Assembly (NCBI GenBank): GCA_937880705.1
Contig: CALGRZ010000082.1
Span: 1-7,629 of the forward strand
Length of the DNA: 7,629 nucleotides
Reading direction: 5' to 3'
Source: an uncultured Alistipes sp.
Lineage (GTDB): Bacteria; Bacteroidota; Bacteroidia; Bacteroidales; Rikenellaceae
Position numbers and translations under genes: made by a program. This document shows, in pieces, positions 1 to 6,891 of this stretch (position 1 is its first letter; each line of letters starts with the position of its first letter). The notes below the pieces were generated by a model. That model worked only from the letters and a program-made list of their open reading frames with translations. It was not told where the DNA came from and did no database searches.

Positions 1-746
1 ATCTGAGCGCACCTATCGCATTACAGATTGCCAGAATATGCGGCGTCAAGGCATACATCGCCGACCCGGTGGTTGTCGATGAGTTTATGGAGTTGGCACG
101 CCACAGCGGCATCAAGCAGATTCCGCGACGCTCAATCTTCCACGCCCTTAACCAGAAGGCTACGGCACGACTCTATGCCGAGCAGATTGGCACCCCCTAC
201 GAGGAGTTAAACCTCATCGTGGCGCATCTGGGCGGCGGCATATCGGTTGCGGCTCACTGCAAGGGTCGAGCCATCGACTGCAACAACGCACTCGACGGCG
301 AGGGTCCCGTTGCACCCGAGCGCGCCGGCACAATCCCTGCGGGAGATTTGATTGACTTGTGCTATTCGGGACAATACTCAAAGAAGGAGGCTCGTGCTTT
401 GCTGGTCGGCAAAGGTGGCTTGGTATCACTTACGGGCAGTAACTCGGTCAAGGATATCGTTCAGCGTGCCGACGATGGCGATACAGAGGCTCGATTGGCT
501 ATCGATGTAATGGTATATACCGTTGCCAAGCAGATTGGACAGATGGCCGTAGCGTTGAAGGGTGAGGTCGATGCAATTATCCTCACAGGCGGTATCGCCC
601 ATAACCAGAGCATAACATCTGCCATCAGCGACTATTGCCGTTTCATTGCTCCGATAGCTGTATATCCCGGCGAGAATGAGCTGTCGGCATTGGCTATGAA
701 CGCATTGCGAGTATTGCGTTCGGAGGCCAAGGCTAAAATTTATTAG
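1..746 (+). CDS. buk: Butyrate kinase, C-terminal part (5' end outside window)
   Basis: This gene is cut by the left window edge; the first complete codon is at position 3, giving 247 visible residues of a protein that is usually about 355 long. Butyrate kinase (acetokinase family, cytoplasmic) interconverts butyryl phosphate plus ADP with butyrate plus ATP, the last step of the phosphotransbutyrylase route. Before the first internal Met (position 69) the frame already reads family sequence (LSAPIALQIAR, then DPVVVDEF), so that Met is not the start. The glycine-rich HLGGGISVAAH segment is the acetate/butyrate kinase signature, followed by the typical DGEGPVAPERAGTIP stretch. LTGGIAHNQ near the C-terminus belongs to the nucleotide-binding fold. 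The stop is TAG at 744-746, six bases before aroQ. A phosphate butyryltransferase gene would be expected upstream but is not in view. Branched-chain acyl phosphates are also possible substrates. Confidence 0.94.
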   Translation, partial: LSAPIALQIARICGVKAYIADPVVVDEFMELARHSGIKQIPRRSIFHALNQKATARLYAEQIGTPYEELNLIVAHLGGGISVAAHCKGRAIDCNNALDGEGPVAPERAGTIPAGDLIDLCYSGQYSKKEARALLVGKGGLVSLTGSNSVKDIVQRADDGDTEARLAIDVMVYTVAKQIGQMAVALKGEVDAIILTGGIAHNQSITSAISDYCRFIAPIAVYPGENELSALAMNALRVLRSEAKAKIY

Positions 747-752
747 ACAATT

Positions 753-1175
753 ATGAAGAAGTTTCTTATTCTGAATGGGCCCAACCTCAACTTGCAAGGC
801 AAACGAGATGTGGAGATATACGGAACAACCACTTTTGAGGAGTATGTCGCTGCGTTGAGTAGCCGCTATGAGGGGAGAGTGGAGTTTGATTATTTTCAGT
901 CGAACATCGAGGGCGAGCTGGTCGACAGGTTGCAGTCGGCCGAGGGGTGCTACGACGGTGTTGTGCTCAATGCCGGTGGCTATACCCACACCTCTGTTGT
1001 GCTGCGCGATGCTGTGGCCGCTATCAGCGTGCCCGTCGTTGAGGTGCATATCTCTTCGATCTTGGCGCGCGAGGAGTTCCGCCACCACTCTATGATCGCC
1101 CCCGTGGCGCGAGGCACCATCATGGGCTTCGGCATGGAGTCGTATCGTCTGGCTGTGGAGTATCTGCTGGGTTAG
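753..1175 (+). CDS. aroQ: 3-dehydroquinate dehydratase, type II
   Basis: The product is 140 residues, normal for the small type II enzyme, which forms dodecamers in the cytoplasm and converts 3-dehydroquinate to 3-dehydroshikimate in the shikimate pathway. The N-terminus carries the family signature LNGPNLNLQGKR (residues 7-18). The expected catalytic residues are visible: Arg18 and Tyr23 on the flexible lid (GKRDVEIYG), Asn73 in NAGGYTH with His79, and His99 in EVHIS. The R-HH-S motif at 110-113 matches the usual FRHHS. The ATG lies six bases after the buk stop, and the flippase ATG follows the TAG after three bases, so translational coupling in one operon is likely. No distinct Shine-Dalgarno is seen, as is usual in Bacteroidetes. 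Confidence 0.96.
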   Translation: MKKFLILNGPNLNLQGKRDVEIYGTTTFEEYVAALSSRYEGRVEFDYFQSNIEGELVDRLQSAEGCYDGVVLNAGGYTHTSVVLRDAVAAISVPVVEVHISSILAREEFRHHSMIAPVARGTIMGFGMESYRLAVEYLLG

Positions 1176-1178
1176 ACC

Positions 1179-2633
1179 ATGGGCGAGGTGAAGCTGGAAC
1201 ATAGGGTCGCAAGTGGTGTGGCGTGGAGCTTTATGGAGAAGCTCCTCACGATGGTCGTGCAGATGGTCGTGAGTATCGTCGTTGCGCGCCAGCTATCACC
1301 CGACGACTTCGGTGTTATGGCCATCCTCACCTTCTTCACGTCGGTGGCCTTGGCCGTCGTCGACAGTGGCTTCTCGCAGACGCTCATCCGCAAGCGCGAG
1401 CCCACAGCCCAGGAGTACCACTCGGTATTGTGCTTCAACGTCGTTGTGGCCATACTCCTCTACGTCGTACTATCACTGGTGGCACCGCCTCTGGCGCGCT
1501 TCTATGGCCACCAGGCTATTGCCGATGTGGCACCGGTGCTCTTCCTTGTGTTGCCCATCAACTCGCTCTGCGTGGTGCAGACGGTGATGTTCACCCGCGA
1601 GTTTCGCTTCAAGCTTCTATCCAATATCGTTCTTCTGTCGTCGCTCGTCAGTGGTGCTGTGGCCGTGACGATGGCACTTATGGGCTGCGGCATCTGGTCA
1701 CTTGTGGCGCAGCGACTCCTGCAGATGGGCCTTAAGGCTGTGGCCTTCTGGGTGATACGTCGTTGGCATAGTGGGGCGCGGTTCAGCCTCGCGGCACTAC
1801 GCCAAATGGCACCCTTCAGTCTGCGGTTGTTGGCCACCGACCTTATAGCCTCGATATATAACAACGTGGCGCAGCTCTTCATCGGTAAGATGCACTCGAC
1901 CACGGCGTTGGGCTACTATGCGCAGGCACAGAAGCTCAAGGATCTGCCTGTTATCTCCACGGTGCAGGCGGTGCAGGGTGTGACCTATCCTGCCTTGTCG
2001 AAGATTGCCGACGACGAACATAAGTTTGCGGCGGGCTACGAGCGTATCGTGCGCCTCTTGGCCTATCTGCTCTTCCCCACGATGTTGGGCCTTGTGGCCA
2101 TTGCTCCCGAGATGTTTATGTTGCTGTTGGGCCAGAAGTGGATGCCTACGGTGCCCTACTTCGAGATTTTGGCCCTGTCGGGCATCTTCTATCCGCTGTC
2201 GGTCGTTGCCTACAATATCCTTAAGGTGAGGGGTGATGGTCGTGTGATACTGCGTCTGGAGCTTCTCAAGCGCGTTGTGATGACCTTTGTGCTTGTCTAC
2301 ACCATTCCCCGTGGTGTGGTTGCTGTGGCGTGGGGTATGACCGCCATGGCCCTTGTCGATTGGCTGATGAATGTAATCGCCTCGGAGCGTTACTTGAGGC
2401 TCGGTGTAGGTGCCTACCTGCGCTCGTTGCTCCCGGCACTGCTCCTTGCCGGTGTCATGTTCGGGGTGCTACACCTCGCCAATCCCCACCTTGCAGGGCT
2501 GACACTTGCCCTGCGCCTTGTCGCAAAGATAGGCCTCGGCGTGGTGGTCTACCTCGTTGGCTCGTTGTGCTGCGGTGTGCGCACGTTGCGTGAGTGCATC
2601 GATCTGTTGCGTGGCATGTGTCGAAGAGCCTAA
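1179..2633 (+). CDS. Polysaccharide flippase of the Wzx/WzxC type (MOP superfamily)
   Basis: This 484-residue protein is hydrophobic almost throughout, with about twelve or more membrane helices. Residues 8-62 contain the family start (ASGVAWSFMEKLL, then VVARQLSPDDFGVMAI and VDSGFSQTLI), and GYYAQAQKLKDLPV at about 245-258 is typical of WzxC-like lipopolysaccharide/exopolysaccharide flippases. The expected role is moving undecaprenyl-linked glycan units across the inner membrane for capsule, O-antigen or exopolysaccharide. The actual glycan cannot be told from sequence. It starts three bases after the aroQ stop. No glycosyltransferase or polymerase gene is adjacent in the window, so it looks like an isolated flippase in a metabolic operon. 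Its TAA stop (2631-2633) overlaps the stop of convergent thiL. The C-terminus is short and basic (CRRA). Confidence 0.9.
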   Translation: MGEVKLEHRVASGVAWSFMEKLLTMVVQMVVSIVVARQLSPDDFGVMAILTFFTSVALAVVDSGFSQTLIRKREPTAQEYHSVLCFNVVVAILLYVVLSLVAPPLARFYGHQAIADVAPVLFLVLPINSLCVVQTVMFTREFRFKLLSNIVLLSSLVSGAVAVTMALMGCGIWSLVAQRLLQMGLKAVAFWVIRRWHSGARFSLAALRQMAPFSLRLLATDLIASIYNNVAQLFIGKMHSTTALGYYAQAQKLKDLPVISTVQAVQGVTYPALSKIADDEHKFAAGYERIVRLLAYLLFPTMLGLVAIAPEMFMLLLGQKWMPTVPYFEILALSGIFYPLSVVAYNILKVRGDGRVILRLELLKRVVMTFVLVYTIPRGVVAVAWGMTAMALVDWLMNVIASERYLRLGVGAYLRSLLPALLLAGVMFGVLHLANPHLAGLTLALRLVAKIGLGVVVYLVGSLCCGVRTLRECIDLLRGMCRRA

Positions 2634-3568
2634 AAGTGTGTAAATCCCTTTAGTTCAACGTCTGACGGTGTGCCATCCTCGGTCCATACGAGGGTGCTCC
2701 CCTCTGTTATGCGACCTACGGCCGTGAGTGAGGTGCCTGTGGCGGCCTGAAAGTCGGCAGCCAGGGCTGTGAAGTGTGCTGCATCGACGGTAAGCAGCAG
2801 CTCGTAGTCCTCACCGCCCGTCGTGGCATAGCGTATATCGTAGTCGGTAGGTATCGCCTTGAGCTCTATCTCTGCGCCTACGTTGGACTGCTCCATGATA
2901 TGTCGTATGTCGGAGGCTATGCCGTCCGACAGATCCATCATCGCATGTACCTCGCCTCGTGTGCCGAGCCATACACCCTCCTTGATGCGTGCCTGACCAC
3001 GTCGGTGCGACTTTGCTGCCGGGGTGTTCAGCTCGCCAAACATGATGTCTACAAGCCCCTTGGATGATATGCCGAGCTTGCCCGTTACACATACCACATC
3101 GCCCACGCGGGCATCTCTGCGACGCTTTATCGAGTGCTTGGGCGCACGACCTATCGCCACGACGTTTATAGATATGCGATCGGGTGATGCTGTGGTGTCG
3201 CCACCGACAAGTGCTACGCCCGCCTCTGCGGAGGCCTTGTGGTAGCCTCGCATAAACTCCTCGGCCCACTCGCCCTGTGCCGACTCGGGCAGCGCAAGGC
3301 TCAACATCGTGGCTATAGGCTGCGCACCCATGGCTGCTACATCCGAGAGGTTGACCGCAAGGCTCTTCATGCCCACCTCCTCGGCTGTGGAGGCCGAGCG
3401 CAGGAAGTGCACATCCTCAACGAGCATATCTGTTGTCATCACCATCACCTGGTCTGCGCCGCACTCCACCGTGGTGCAGTCGTCACCTATGGGCTCAAAG
3501 CCGTGGTGGGGTAGAGAGCCAAAGCGAGAGGCTATATCGCCGATAAACGAAAATTCTGTCTTCTTCAT
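2630..3568 (-). CDS. thiL: Thiamine-monophosphate kinase
   Basis: The product is 312 residues and belongs to the PurM/ThiL-like ATP-dependent enzymes. It phosphorylates thiamine monophosphate to thiamine pyrophosphate with ATP, the final cytoplasmic step of cofactor synthesis. Visible motifs in order are IGDDC (28-32), TTDMLVEDVHF (45-55), MKSLAVNLSDVAAMGAQP (67-84), VGGDTT (121-126), DLSDGIASD (212-220) and TGGEDYELL (250-258); the Asp-rich ones bind Mg-ATP and substrate. The open frame extends upstream to a Met at 3724, but that would place 52 extra residues across the terminator and the 3' end of the neighbouring gene. The ATG at 3566-3568, giving MKKTEFSFIG, is therefore chosen; it matches the family N-terminus and sits just after a promoter. 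No TPP riboswitch is apparent upstream. The TAG stop overlaps the flippase TAA. Confidence 0.95.
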   Translation of the reverse strand: MKKTEFSFIGDIASRFGSLPHHGFEPIGDDCTTVECGADQVMVMTTDMLVEDVHFLRSASTAEEVGMKSLAVNLSDVAAMGAQPIATMLSLALPESAQGEWAEEFMRGYHKASAEAGVALVGGDTTASPDRISINVVAIGRAPKHSIKRRRDARVGDVVCVTGKLGISSKGLVDIMFGELNTPAAKSHRRGQARIKEGVWLGTRGEVHAMMDLSDGIASDIRHIMEQSNVGAEIELKAIPTDYDIRYATTGGEDYELLLTVDAAHFTALAADFQAATGTSLTAVGRITEGSTLVWTEDGTPSDVELKGFTHF

Positions 3569-3572
3569 ACTA

Positions 3573-3604
3573 CAAAGATAGCTCAAACAAAGTATAAAAA
3601 CAAA
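3573..3604 (-). promoter_or_regulatory. Bacteroidetes-type promoter for thiL
   Basis: Read on the minus strand, TTTG (3604-3601), a 20-base spacer and TATCTTTG (3580-3573) exactly match the Bacteroidetes sigma-ABfr consensus TTTG-N19-21-TAnnTTTG. The -7 box ends only four bases before the thiL ATG, so transcription should start at or within a few bases of the start codon. The -33 element lies inside the 3' arm of the upstream terminator. Confidence 0.75.
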
Positions 3605-3640
3605 TCGGAGCAGACGTTTTATCGCTGCTCCGATTTGTTT
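3596..3640 (-). terminator. Intrinsic terminator of the lipoprotein operon
   Basis: A perfect 16-bp inverted repeat (3598-3613 paired with 3625-3640) surrounds an 11-base loop. The GC core is CGGAGCAG/CTGCTCCG and the ends are A/T pairs. Read on the minus strand, the 3' arm runs into a T-rich stretch (GTTTTTATAC), which makes it a canonical rho-independent terminator. It begins about 22 bases after the TAA of the lipoprotein gene ending at 3663. On the plus strand the tail is only weakly T-rich, so minus-strand action is favoured. Confidence 0.88.
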
Positions 3641-3662
3641 GGATTTTGGATGTGTTGCTCGG

Positions 3663-5054
3663 TTACTCCACCAGGAAGCGGTAGGCAGCGCGCACCGTAT
3701 ATACCCTATCCTTGTAGGGCTCAAGACATACCACGCTGTCGTCCATAAATGCCATTACGGTGGTCAGCTCCTCGGTAGTCTCGTTAGATGTCCAGTAGAA
3801 GGTCTCGCAGAAGGGCTCACCGCCATTGGCCTCGAGCAGGGCGTTGTACTCGGCAACCTTCGGGGCCTGGAAGTCGCGCTCACCGTCGGTGATAGCCTCC
3901 CACATTAGCTCCATCTCGTATGCCGAGGGCATAAACCAACCCTCACCATGAGCTACGCACCACTGTGCCGCAGGGTACTTATCGGGCGATGTGCCGAAGC
4001 GAAGCATATCCTCGGTGTTCCAGTCACCGCGTGTTGAGCCGCAGTTACACCACACATACTCTGTCGACCACTGCAAGTCCTCCTCGTCGAGCGACATGAG
4101 GTAGACGTAGGTGTCGCCATGTTTGTCGGTGTCGATGGCGTATATTACACCCTTCACGCCACCCTCGTCGTAGAGTGTGCAGGGCTCATACTTGCCGGTG
4201 GCTGCGGGCTTGTAGCTCTCGACACTTACCGTGTTCGACTTAAGGCCGTCCCACTCGGCAACAAAGCTCCAGCTGCCCACCTCGGTGGTGGTAAAGCTGA
4301 TGCCATCGAGAACGCTGTCGGCCGTGATGTTGCGTATGGTGCACTCCGTCGATACATCCAGATTCTCGCACATCACCTCGAAGGTTACGCTCTGCTGGCC
4401 ATCGGCCTTGATGCGCGATGTCGAGGCTGTGAGTGTGAGTGTGCGGCCCTCGCTCTGCTGTGCTGTGGCGGTTATGGTCACCTCGTTAGACTCGGCCTCG
4501 CCATAGAGAGCCTTGAATGTCGTGGTGCCGGCCGTCGTTGTCGTGAAGGTGTTGCCCCCGATGAGGCCACCATCTACGGCATAGACAATCTCGGCCTCGG
4601 CCGTCACATCTACGCCATCGGCCGTCACGGTGAATGTCACCATGTCGTTGCCGTCGGCTACAATCGAGCTCTTGTCGGCCGTAAGCTCTACATAGGGCAG
4701 GGGGTCGGGCTCCTCGTTAGGCTCGGTGGCCGTTACGATGACCTCCTCCGAGCTGTACTTGTCATACTTGGCCACGAAGCGATACTCGCCGGCTACGGTG
4801 GTGGTGAAGGTGTAACCCTCCAGCGTGGTGTTGCTCTTGAGCTCCACCACCTGGCACTCCGAGGTGCGTATCTCGCCATTGACGAAGACCACGAAGTTGA
4901 TCTGCTGCACACCATCGGCCTCAATCTTGCTGCGGTCGGCATGGAGCACCACCTTTGGCTCCTCTGCAGGGGGTGTGTCGGGCTTCTCGGGCTCACAGGC
5001 GGTGAAGCCTGCAAGCAGAAGCATAGTCGCTATGATGCTAAAAAATCTCTTCAT
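3663..5054 (-). CDS. Lipoprotein with three Ig-like repeats and a DUF1566/FISUMP-like C-terminal domain
   Basis: This 463-residue protein begins with a lipoprotein signal peptide (MKRFFSIIATMLLLAGFTAC), so the mature protein should start at lipidated Cys20, followed by an acidic, Pro-rich linker. Three homologous beta-rich repeats follow at about 34-110, 121-197 and 205-280. Each has an ADRSKI/ADKSSI/STSRI start, then ADG, a central FTTT, and a closing VTAT or VSVES; they resemble bacterial Ig-like (Big) domains. The C-terminal part (about 288-463) has GWFMPSAYEMELM, FYWTSNE and a terminal VRAAYRF, the pattern of DUF1566/FISUMP domains (GWRLPT, YWSS, VRAV). That domain contains WCNC (335-338) and several other cysteines. 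The gene lies 12 bases after the upstream lipoprotein gene and ends in a strong terminator, so the two form one unit. Substrate or partner is unknown; adhesion or glycan binding is only a guess. Confidence 0.85.
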   Translation of the reverse strand: MKRFFSIIATMLLLAGFTACEPEKPDTPPAEEPKVVLHADRSKIEADGVQQINFVVFVNGEIRTSECQVVELKSNTTLEGYTFTTTVAGEYRFVAKYDKYSSEEVIVTATEPNEEPDPLPYVELTADKSSIVADGNDMVTFTVTADGVDVTAEAEIVYAVDGGLIGGNTFTTTTAGTTTFKALYGEAESNEVTITATAQQSEGRTLTLTASTSRIKADGQQSVTFEVMCENLDVSTECTIRNITADSVLDGISFTTTEVGSWSFVAEWDGLKSNTVSVESYKPAATGKYEPCTLYDEGGVKGVIYAIDTDKHGDTYVYLMSLDEEDLQWSTEYVWCNCGSTRGDWNTEDMLRFGTSPDKYPAAQWCVAHGEGWFMPSAYEMELMWEAITDGERDFQAPKVAEYNALLEANGGEPFCETFYWTSNETTEELTTVMAFMDDSVVCLEPYKDRVYTVRAAYRFLVE

Positions 5055-5066
5055 CGTTGCTCGTTA

Positions 5067-6584
5067 TTACTCAAAGAGGTGTCGCTCTACATGTACGGCA
5101 TACTGTGTTGCTGTGTTCTCGGCGTTGAGCACCTCGAAGAAGAATGCATACTCATCGGCATCGATGCCGGTGAACGATACCACGGCACCCTCCTCGGTCT
5201 TTGCCTGTGCCAGGGTCTCATCCGATACGGGTGTGCGGAACATGAAGAATGCCTGAATCTGTGACCAGTCGTTGGGATCCCAGTACTTCTCGAAGTCGTA
5301 GTTGGCCCACATCTGTGCACCTACCAGGAGGTCTACGGCCTTCTCGTCGGTCTTAACCACAAACTTAACATTGTACGAGAAACCATCCTTCTCGACTATG
5401 GGCTCCGATACGAGCAGCGATGCTGCGCCGTCGGCACTGGGGTCGAGGGTCTTGAACTCTACCGATACGAAGTTGTAGTCGTACACCTCGGTGGGGTCTT
5501 TCACCTCGGGATCGAGGTAGAAGAGCACTACCACATACTCGTTGCCGGGCTTCAGCTGCTCGTAGTTCAGGATCTCTGTAGTACCTGTCTGACCCATATA
5601 CTCCTGCATGAATGTGCCGAAGTCGTAGCCCTGCTCCACGCCGAGGTTGTTCAGGCCGAAGTAGCTGCGCATGACGATGTTCACGCGCGCCTCCTGCTCG
5701 AGGGTCTCATAGAAGCTCTTCTTGGTCCAGATGTAGTAGCCCCAGAATGAGTCCTCGCCCTTGACGGGTGTCACGTCGAGCGTAAAGCCTGTGTGCGACA
5801 CCTGCAGGTCAGAGTATGTGAAGAGTGTGCTGGGGTCTACCTCGGGTGCATCGTGAGTTTTGAACTCGTAGCGGAAGAGCTCCACGTCGATGCTACCCTC
5901 AACCACCTGCTCGTAGGTGTCTACGTTGAATGCCACGGCGATGTAGTCGGTCTCGGCGGCGAGGTGTGTGTACTCCAGCACCTTCTCACCCGTGAAGATG
6001 TAGTCGTTGTTGTTGCGGTTCTCGATGATGTAGTTGAATATCTCGAGGTCGTTGTTGTAGATGCCGAAGGCGTCCAGCTCGATCTTGGTGATCACGCGGA
6101 AGAAGTACTTCGTCGTGTCGTCCGAGGGCGTTGCCGTTGCTGTTACGGTCGATGCCGAGAGGTTTGCGATGCTTATCTCCACCTCAAACTCGCCGGGCTT
6201 GGGCTCCGACTTAACCTGTGTGCGGTAGGGCTGACGTGACACTGCGCTGTCACCCATGGCGAAGGCGATGATGGTGTAGGCCGTATCCTCCTTCAGACCC
6301 TTGAACGAGAGTGTCTGCACACCCTTGTACGAGGTGAGGCTCTCGAAGTCGAGGTTCATTATCTCGCTGTCTGTGAGGCCGGCGATGCGCTCCGTCTCAA
6401 TATTCACGGCGAAGTAGTTTGCTGCAAGGTCCGAGGGTGTCACGGTCACCGACGAGCTGTTGTGCGTTGCGGTGAGTGCCGAGAACTCGAATGTTACCTT
6501 GGCGGTGGGCTCGGGTGCGGGCTTCTCGCAGCTCGATGCAAACACGGCTACAAGAAGTGTCATCAAAGCAAAAAGTTTTCTCAT
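5067..6584 (-). CDS. Lipoprotein with four FN3-like repeats
   Basis: This 505-residue protein has a short lipoprotein signal (MRKLFALMTLLVAVFASSC) with a predicted lipidated Cys19 and a Pro/Glu linker. The rest divides into about four beta-rich modules at 28-126, 132-244, 255-380 and 386-503. The first three share a pattern: an initial strand with a hydrophobic-Thr alternation (SVTVTPSD, TVTATATPSD, FTLDVTPVKG), a Tyr/Phe-rich middle, then a Leu-x-x-x-Thr/Asn-x-Tyr strand (LKEDTAYTIIAF, LAAETDYIAVAF, LKPGNEYVVVLF). This is the FN3-like architecture of many Bacteroidales lipoproteins. The fourth module is more diverged (IDADEYAFFFEV). No enzyme motif is visible. The gene is first in a two-gene unit, starts downstream of an AT-rich region shared with argR, and its TAA is 12 bases from the next ATG. 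It is probably anchored in the outer membrane or exposed on the surface; function is unknown. Confidence 0.82.
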   Translation of the reverse strand: MRKLFALMTLLVAVFASSCEKPAPEPTAKVTFEFSALTATHNSSSVTVTPSDLAANYFAVNIETERIAGLTDSEIMNLDFESLTSYKGVQTLSFKGLKEDTAYTIIAFAMGDSAVSRQPYRTQVKSEPKPGEFEVEISIANLSASTVTATATPSDDTTKYFFRVITKIELDAFGIYNNDLEIFNYIIENRNNNDYIFTGEKVLEYTHLAAETDYIAVAFNVDTYEQVVEGSIDVELFRYEFKTHDAPEVDPSTLFTYSDLQVSHTGFTLDVTPVKGEDSFWGYYIWTKKSFYETLEQEARVNIVMRSYFGLNNLGVEQGYDFGTFMQEYMGQTGTTEILNYEQLKPGNEYVVVLFYLDPEVKDPTEVYDYNFVSVEFKTLDPSADGAASLLVSEPIVEKDGFSYNVKFVVKTDEKAVDLLVGAQMWANYDFEKYWDPNDWSQIQAFFMFRTPVSDETLAQAKTEEGAVVSFTGIDADEYAFFFEVLNAENTATQYAVHVERHLFE

Positions 6585-6705
6585 AAAAATGTGTAGTTAT
6601 AGGTTATTAAAATCTCACTTAATATAATATAAAGGTATGCGTGCAGATAACCATATTATGCTTATTCCCTCACTCACACCACTATTTCATATTCTCAAAA
6701 CCGGA

Positions 6706-6735
6706 CAAATATAATAAAACTTTTCAAATTGCAAC
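6706..6735 (-). promoter_or_regulatory. Candidate promoter for the lipoprotein operon
   Basis: On the minus strand, TATATTTG (6713-6706) fits the TAnnTTTG -7 consensus. A partial -33 element, GTTG (6735-6732), lies 18 bases upstream, one base short of the usual spacing and with one mismatch. The start would be near 6700, giving a leader of roughly 115 bases. The -7 match is good and the -33 match is weak; in such AT-rich DNA a chance match is possible. Confidence 0.4.
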
Positions 6736-6754
6736 CGCATAATAAATAAAATCG

Positions 6755-6770
6755 ACATTTTTTTGAATGT
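6755..6770. promoter_or_regulatory. Dyad ACATT-N6-AATGT upstream of the argR promoter
   Basis: A perfect 5-bp dyad with a 6-base T-rich centre lies 14 bases upstream of the argR -33 element. Its size resembles a binding site for a dimeric or multimeric regulator such as ArgR, whose E. coli half-site is TGAAT. TGAAT does occur here (6764-6768), but the match to the full E. coli ARG box is poor. It is offered only as a candidate. Confidence 0.2.
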
Positions 6771-6783
6771 TTTTTCTCTCCAT

Positions 6784-6815
6784 ATTGCATATTTACCACA
6801 TAATTATTACCTTTG
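6784..6815 (+). promoter_or_regulatory. Bacteroidetes-type promoter for argR
   Basis: TACCTTTG at 6808-6815 matches TAnnTTTG exactly. Twenty bases upstream is ATTG (6784-6787), three of four bases of the TTTG -33 element. Transcription would start near 6820, leaving a leader of about 70 bases before the argR ATG. The spacer contains TGCATATTTA (6786 onward), similar to one half of an ARG box, so autorepression is conceivable but unproven. Confidence 0.65.
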
Positions 6816-6821
6816 TAGTCG

Positions 6822-6833
6822 ATTGTGCGCAAT
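6822..6833. promoter_or_regulatory. Short dyad ATTG-N4-CAAT at the predicted argR transcription start
   Basis: ATTG and CAAT arms with a 4-base centre sit at the expected start site of the argR transcript, a position where a bound repressor would block initiation. The dyad is short and could occur by chance. Its location is the only reason to list it. Confidence 0.2.
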
Positions 6834-6891
6834 AATTCCCCCGTTAGATGCGTTTGTTAAGTTAGAAAAATAAAACGAGAATTACACTACT

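Larger units (their letters stand above)
6585..6891. other. AT-rich divergent intergenic region between the lipoprotein operon and argR
   Basis: This 307-base stretch has no supportable gene and is much richer in A/T than the coding DNA around it. It holds a strong argR promoter candidate, a weaker promoter candidate towards the lipoproteins, two T-tracts (6758-6764 and 6770-6775) about one helical turn apart, and two small dyads. The leader predicted for the lipoprotein mRNA (about 6585-6700) shows no clear hairpin or riboswitch. The 15 or so bases before the argR ATG are A-rich with no good Shine-Dalgarno, in line with Bacteroidetes initiation regions. Confidence 0.7.

Noticed and set aside
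69..71. ATG at 69 as the start of butyrate kinase
   Set aside because: The same frame upstream encodes conserved family sequence up to the window edge, so the gene is truncated by the window and not short.
426..1202. Open frame of 258 codons on the minus strand opposite buk and aroQ
   Set aside because: It lies antisense to two well-recognised genes, and its product has no family motifs.
3569..3724. N-terminal extension of thiL by 52 residues from an upstream ATG
   Set aside because: It would run through the terminator hairpin and promoter and overlap the neighbouring lipoprotein gene; the ATG at 3566-3568 gives the family N-terminus.
4119..5264. Long open frame of 381 codons on the plus strand, opposite the lipoprotein genes
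   Set aside because: It spans the end of one lipoprotein gene and the start of the other, has no recognisable domain, and is explained by the codon use of the real genes on the minus strand.
5793..6239. Open frame of 148 codons on the plus strand inside the FN3-like lipoprotein gene
   Set aside because: Its Val/Leu/Glu-rich composition is what the antisense of a Thr/Tyr/Asp-rich gene produces; no start signal or motif is present.
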